Of a stretch of 64,000 nucleotides of DNA, positions 61,242 through 64,000 are shown piece by piece. Origin of the DNA: JAWVZS01 sp964507825 (GTDB lineage Archaea > Thermoproteota > Nitrososphaeria > Nitrososphaerales > Nitrosopumilaceae); NCBI GenBank assembly GCA_964507825.1, contig CAZDQM010000066.1, positions 1 through 64,000 of the forward strand. Reading direction: 5' to 3'. A program made the translations under genes and the position numbers. Each line of letters begins with the position of its first letter. Position 1 is the stretch's first letter. The notes beneath the pieces are model-generated. The model was not told the origin of the DNA, made no database searches, and was given only the letters and a program-made list of their open reading frames with translations.

Positions 61242-61497
61242 GACTCGTGACCTCCCTGCGTGCGTGTGATATCCCTATCTACAACGCCTGATCTTGCCCC
61301 TGTATCGTACATGTCCTGTACGTGCCGGACCCAGGCTGCATGTGGCTTGATAATCGGCGCGCGCGTATGATCCTGACTGCAACCGTTTATGTGATTATAA
61401 CATGCCAATTTCACGTCATTGGTAATGCTACTCGATCTGGTTAGATGCCCGCATGACTGTTGCAGCATGCCACGCTTCCACGAATGAATATTTCTAG
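61242..61497. other. Gap between ATPase and TadC-like genes
   Basis: Some 256 nt on the upstream side of the ATPase. No family-like protein is encoded; a short minus-strand ORF (start at 61501) has no resemblance to known proteins but would reach 61238 and could be the displaced start of the ATPase after a frameshift. No repeat or promoter is clear. Confidence 0.35.
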
Positions 61498-63354
61498 TCA
61501 TAATATTGCCCCCATACTCTGAACCATTACGGGCACTAGGAAGAGCGCCAGCATGAATGCAATCGAGACCATTGCCACCGGCATGGTATCGCGTACGGTA
61601 TATGATGACATCTTTGCCGCCACCACGCCCATGGGGACCACCGTTGCCAGGGTAAGCACGTTGAACATCCTGCCTAACCCCGGATCATATGCAAATCCGA
61701 ACGAGCCGCCCGGCGAGCTTGAAGCCATGTCCTCGAACATCATTGCCATCATCTCCGTTATCCCCAGCATGAGAAACGGGCAGAATAACACGATGAACAG
61801 CATGGGCCTTAGTGACTTGGACGCGCCGGATTTTACCTGCTGCATCCTTGTCATAAACTCCGTTATCCCGTGGAAGAGATCCGGGTTTGCGGCACCGGAC
61901 CGGTACGTCTGGGACAGCAGGAACATTATGCATCTTACGTGGGAGGATCTTGTATTGATTCCCCTTACTGCCACGTCAAACGGCATACCTTCGGCCGTCC
62001 TTGTGATTATACTCGAAACCACCTCGTTGAAATCTCTTTGATACGTGCCGCGCCTAGACTGCTTTATCATTATCTGATTTATGTTGTATCCTGCCTTGCT
62101 CATCTCTGTTACATCTGATAAAAACTCCGGCATTGCATCCTCGACTGCCATGACTCGGCGCCGCTCCCTCCTCGTTGCCATGTGGTTGGCGATAGCCCCT
62201 GCCGCTATCCCTGACGCGATCGCATGTGATGCTTCTATTCCAACTAGTAGCAGTATTATACATGCCGCCCCGCCTGCCACAAATGACATCCAGTACGTTG
62301 GAACGTACGTTCCGGTGGTGGGCTGATACTTGTTTAACATTAATATCATTCCAACCGATACGGTGGGCGATATTACCATGGACGTTACTATCATCAATGC
62401 CGCCGTTCCGGCTCCTGCAAGCATCGACGTGAACATTATGATCATCGGTAATATTACAGCAACCATGATTGTCACGCCAAATATCTCCGCGGCAGACTTG
62501 GTATAGCGGTCCCACGCCCCAAGATACTCTTGAAAAAAGTGATGTGCCTTTGACTCCGTGTATCCCGGCACGTTGCCTACACTCTGTATCTTTGCCATGT
62601 ATCCGGACACAAAGTCCCTGAACAGCTTTGATGGATGGTTGCGCCCGTATGTCGAGAGGGACTCGTTTTGCGTCATGCCTATCATGCGGACCCTTTTGAT
62701 TATCTCGGCGGCGTCTGCCTCCATGGCATTAAATATCCCCTCGCCGCGTATCCTCTCAAACGACCTGTACAGCCCGAATCCGATGACCTGCATTGCATTT
62801 ACGTATATCAGGAAATATGCCATCTCTTCTTCTATTCTTTCCCTTCTTTCTGCTATCTGTAATCTGAGCCGTATGTATGGTGATACAAAAGCCACAAACG
62901 GCGCCATGATTGCAGCGATGAATATGGGGCTGACATGCACGCTTAGCACCGCCGACGTTATGATGCCCGGTATTATGGACAGGTATGCAATGCGCGTGAA
63001 CTTTGTCGATGCGGCATCGACGTCGTATGACTGCCCCGTCCCTTGTACTACTGATTCTAGGATTGCGGCGTTTTTTTTCCGGAGCGCGCTTAGGGGAATC
63101 AGCCTCGCCTCCATCCTGTCTAGAATCATGGACCTAGGCCAAGCGCCTACTCGCCTAACGCGTATAATATCATCGTGACTCTTGTACCTCTTTTTCATTC
63201 TTGGTAGCGCAAGTAAAATCATACATGATGCCATTAACGTGACGGCAAGTGCAAGATCCTGCGCCGTCCTGTCGGTAAACAGCAACACAGCCCAAATGCA
63301 GGAAAAAGAGATCCCGAATAATACAGTACGCGTCCTAGTTCTAGTATGACCCAA
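61498..63354 (-). CDS. TadC/FlaJ/GspF-type pilus platform protein with two T2SF domains
   Basis: The 618-aa inner-membrane platform protein has two T2SF domains, the first near residues 178-330 (EEEMAYFLIYVNAMQVIGFG) and the second near 410-550 (EFLSDVTEMSKAGYNINQIM), plus about nine membrane helices (for example MASCMILLALP, IIPGIITSAVLSVHVSP, MVAVILPMIIMF, IILLLVGIEASHAIA). This duplicated layout is typical of archaeal PilC/FlaJ-type platforms. It would bind the pilus ATPase and pilins. No TadA-like ATPase gene is in this window. Its start overlaps the SNase/CFI-box gene end by 14 nt. Confidence 0.88.
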   Translation of the reverse strand: MGHTRTRTRTVLFGISFSCIWAVLLFTDRTAQDLALAVTLMASCMILLALPRMKKRYKSHDDIIRVRRVGAWPRSMILDRMEARLIPLSALRKKNAAILESVVQGTGQSYDVDAASTKFTRIAYLSIIPGIITSAVLSVHVSPIFIAAIMAPFVAFVSPYIRLRLQIAERRERIEEEMAYFLIYVNAMQVIGFGLYRSFERIRGEGIFNAMEADAAEIIKRVRMIGMTQNESLSTYGRNHPSKLFRDFVSGYMAKIQSVGNVPGYTESKAHHFFQEYLGAWDRYTKSAAEIFGVTIMVAVILPMIIMFTSMLAGAGTAALMIVTSMVISPTVSVGMILMLNKYQPTTGTYVPTYWMSFVAGGAACIILLLVGIEASHAIASGIAAGAIANHMATRRERRRVMAVEDAMPEFLSDVTEMSKAGYNINQIMIKQSRRGTYQRDFNEVVSSIITRTAEGMPFDVAVRGINTRSSHVRCIMFLLSQTYRSGAANPDLFHGITEFMTRMQQVKSGASKSLRPMLFIVLFCPFLMLGITEMMAMMFEDMASSSPGGSFGFAYDPGLGRMFNVLTLATVVPMGVVAAKMSSYTVRDTMPVAMVSIAFMLALFLVPVMVQSMGAIL

Positions 63355-64000
63355 GCAGTACCACCGCGGCCTGAATCGGCATCGATATTATTCCATGATA
63401 TAGTAACCTGAACTCTGGGCTTGCCTTTTGAGCATTTACTATATGCGGCGACACGGCATAATATGCCGCATGCGTGGCATCAAGCAAGAGTCCTGTAACA
63501 TGGCCAGCCTCATTCCTATACTCTCTTAGAATCTGTACATCGTGTGCAAGCTTTGTACCGTATGCGGCAAATGCTATGGCGCAGTTCCCATTACTAGTTG
63601 GTTGGACATGTGTTGAATTTCCTGTCATTGTAACGTTCATGAGTCTTGGCTCCTCTGGACACCTGGCCCATTCGAACTCGGACGTGCCGCACGAGTTCTG
63701 GTCTAGCCGCGCATGCCCGTCAGAGAGCATCATCTGGTTCAGGCTCGTATCATTACAGTATACCTCTGATGCATACGGCGTTTCATCTGCCGTCATGTTG
63801 CCAGGTACGTGATCACGGTCCACTATTGCAAACGTTCCCTTCGGACAGATGTCGCCGAGTACAGTTCCATTCGTTATTGTCAGTGCAGCTAATCTCGTGT
63901 TTATGCTACCTATCTTCATAATCTCGCCCCTAATCCTTGTGATCTTTCCGGCAAAGCAGCTGTCCTGCTCTGTCGAGCCGGAGCAGATTGACTCATCTGA
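63341..64000 (-). CDS. SNase-like domain with CFI-box C-terminus (partial, cut by window edge)
   Basis: The 5' end lies outside the window. The visible part has ITRIRGEIMKIGSINTRLAA and LNQMMLSDGHARLDQN, patterns of the thermonuclease-like (SNase/OB) fold, although some catalytic Arg/Glu residues cannot be verified. Cys pairs (NSCGTSEFEWARC) follow. The last ~80 aa form a CFI-box module (NCAIAFAAYGTKLAHDVQIL, then hydrophobic segments) that is also found at the C-terminus of the cyclophilin at 18843. A membrane-attached surface protein that acts outside the cell is likely. Confidence 0.68.
   Translation of the reverse strand, partial: SDESICSGSTEQDSCFAGKITRIRGEIMKIGSINTRLAALTITNGTVLGDICPKGTFAIVDRDHVPGNMTADETPYASEVYCNDTSLNQMMLSDGHARLDQNSCGTSEFEWARCPEEPRLMNVTMTGNSTHVQPTSNGNCAIAFAAYGTKLAHDVQILREYRNEAGHVTGLLLDATHAAYYAVSPHIVNAQKASPEFRLLYHGIISMPIQAAVVLLGSY

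Noticed and set aside
61238..61501. 87-codon ORF upstream of the VirD4-like ATPase
   Set aside because: No family resemblance and odd composition; kept only as a possible displaced start of the ATPase.

Overview
The window is chromosomal DNA of an ammonia-oxidising-type archaeon of the Nitrososphaerota (Thaumarchaeota). The sequence supports this through a family-D DNA polymerase (DP1 and DP2), PCNA, GINS, Orc1/Cdc6, TFS, RpoL, GGGP synthase, thermosome, Cdc48, archaeal CCA-adding enzyme and UPF0200/UPF0201 proteins, with many TTG/GTG starts and apparently leaderless genes whose TATA box lies about 26-30 nt before the start codon. Base composition is roughly balanced, so a GC-richer relative of the Nitrosopumilales/Cenarchaeum group is my best guess; the species is not identified.

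Layout. 1-424: edge of a frameshifted ORF resembling an ADP-ribosyltransferase. 417-7859: cobJ, a secreted repeat protein, aspartate kinase, pcn-tfs-rpoL, three small unknown genes, a CX5R phosphatase and a cyclase-family hydrolase. 8200-9400: an accessory island with a NYN/LOTUS-type gene between 31-bp inverted repeats. 9445-22722: core genes, including a Hsp20-Cdc48 operon behind a perfect palindrome, type II NADH dehydrogenase, a cyclophilin fusion and cbiE. 22764-24248: a 1.49-kb element with 60-bp terminal inverted repeats, one membrane-protein gene and no transposase. It shares an ~85-bp upstream block with the NYN island. 24297-27233: DP1, orc1/cdc6 and a replication origin with ORB-like repeats around an AT-rich stretch. 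27384-51631: core genes, including GGGP synthase-DP2, glyA, thermosome, glnA, GINS, tRNA-Pro(GGG), cca, thpR, sir2, rnz, prs, mscS and a lysine-2,3-aminomutase-like enzyme.

51632-64000 is accessory. A glycosyltransferase gene with an 11-G tract is followed by a tightly packed minus-strand cluster: a SNase-like/CFI-box protein (cut by the window edge), a TadC/GspF-type platform protein with two T2SF domains, a VirD4/TraG-like ATPase that also carries what looks like a PD-(D/E)XK nuclease and a winged helix, two type IV pilin-like proteins, a large membrane-anchored surface protein, a divergent TFIIB-like protein and a protein with a ParB-like N-terminal region. This combination of pilus platform, pilins, DNA-pumping ATPase, private transcription factor and ParB-like protein is the best candidate for an undescribed system. 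It could be an archaeal DNA-transfer or conjugation-like apparatus of an integrated element. No relaxase, integrase or pilus-assembly ATPase is visible inside the window.

Replication genes are unusually well represented (pcn, DP1, orc1/cdc6 with the origin, DP2, GINS), all in ordinary core context. Protein quality control (Hsp20, Cdc48, DnaJ-like, thermosome, cyclophilin) is the second recurrent theme.
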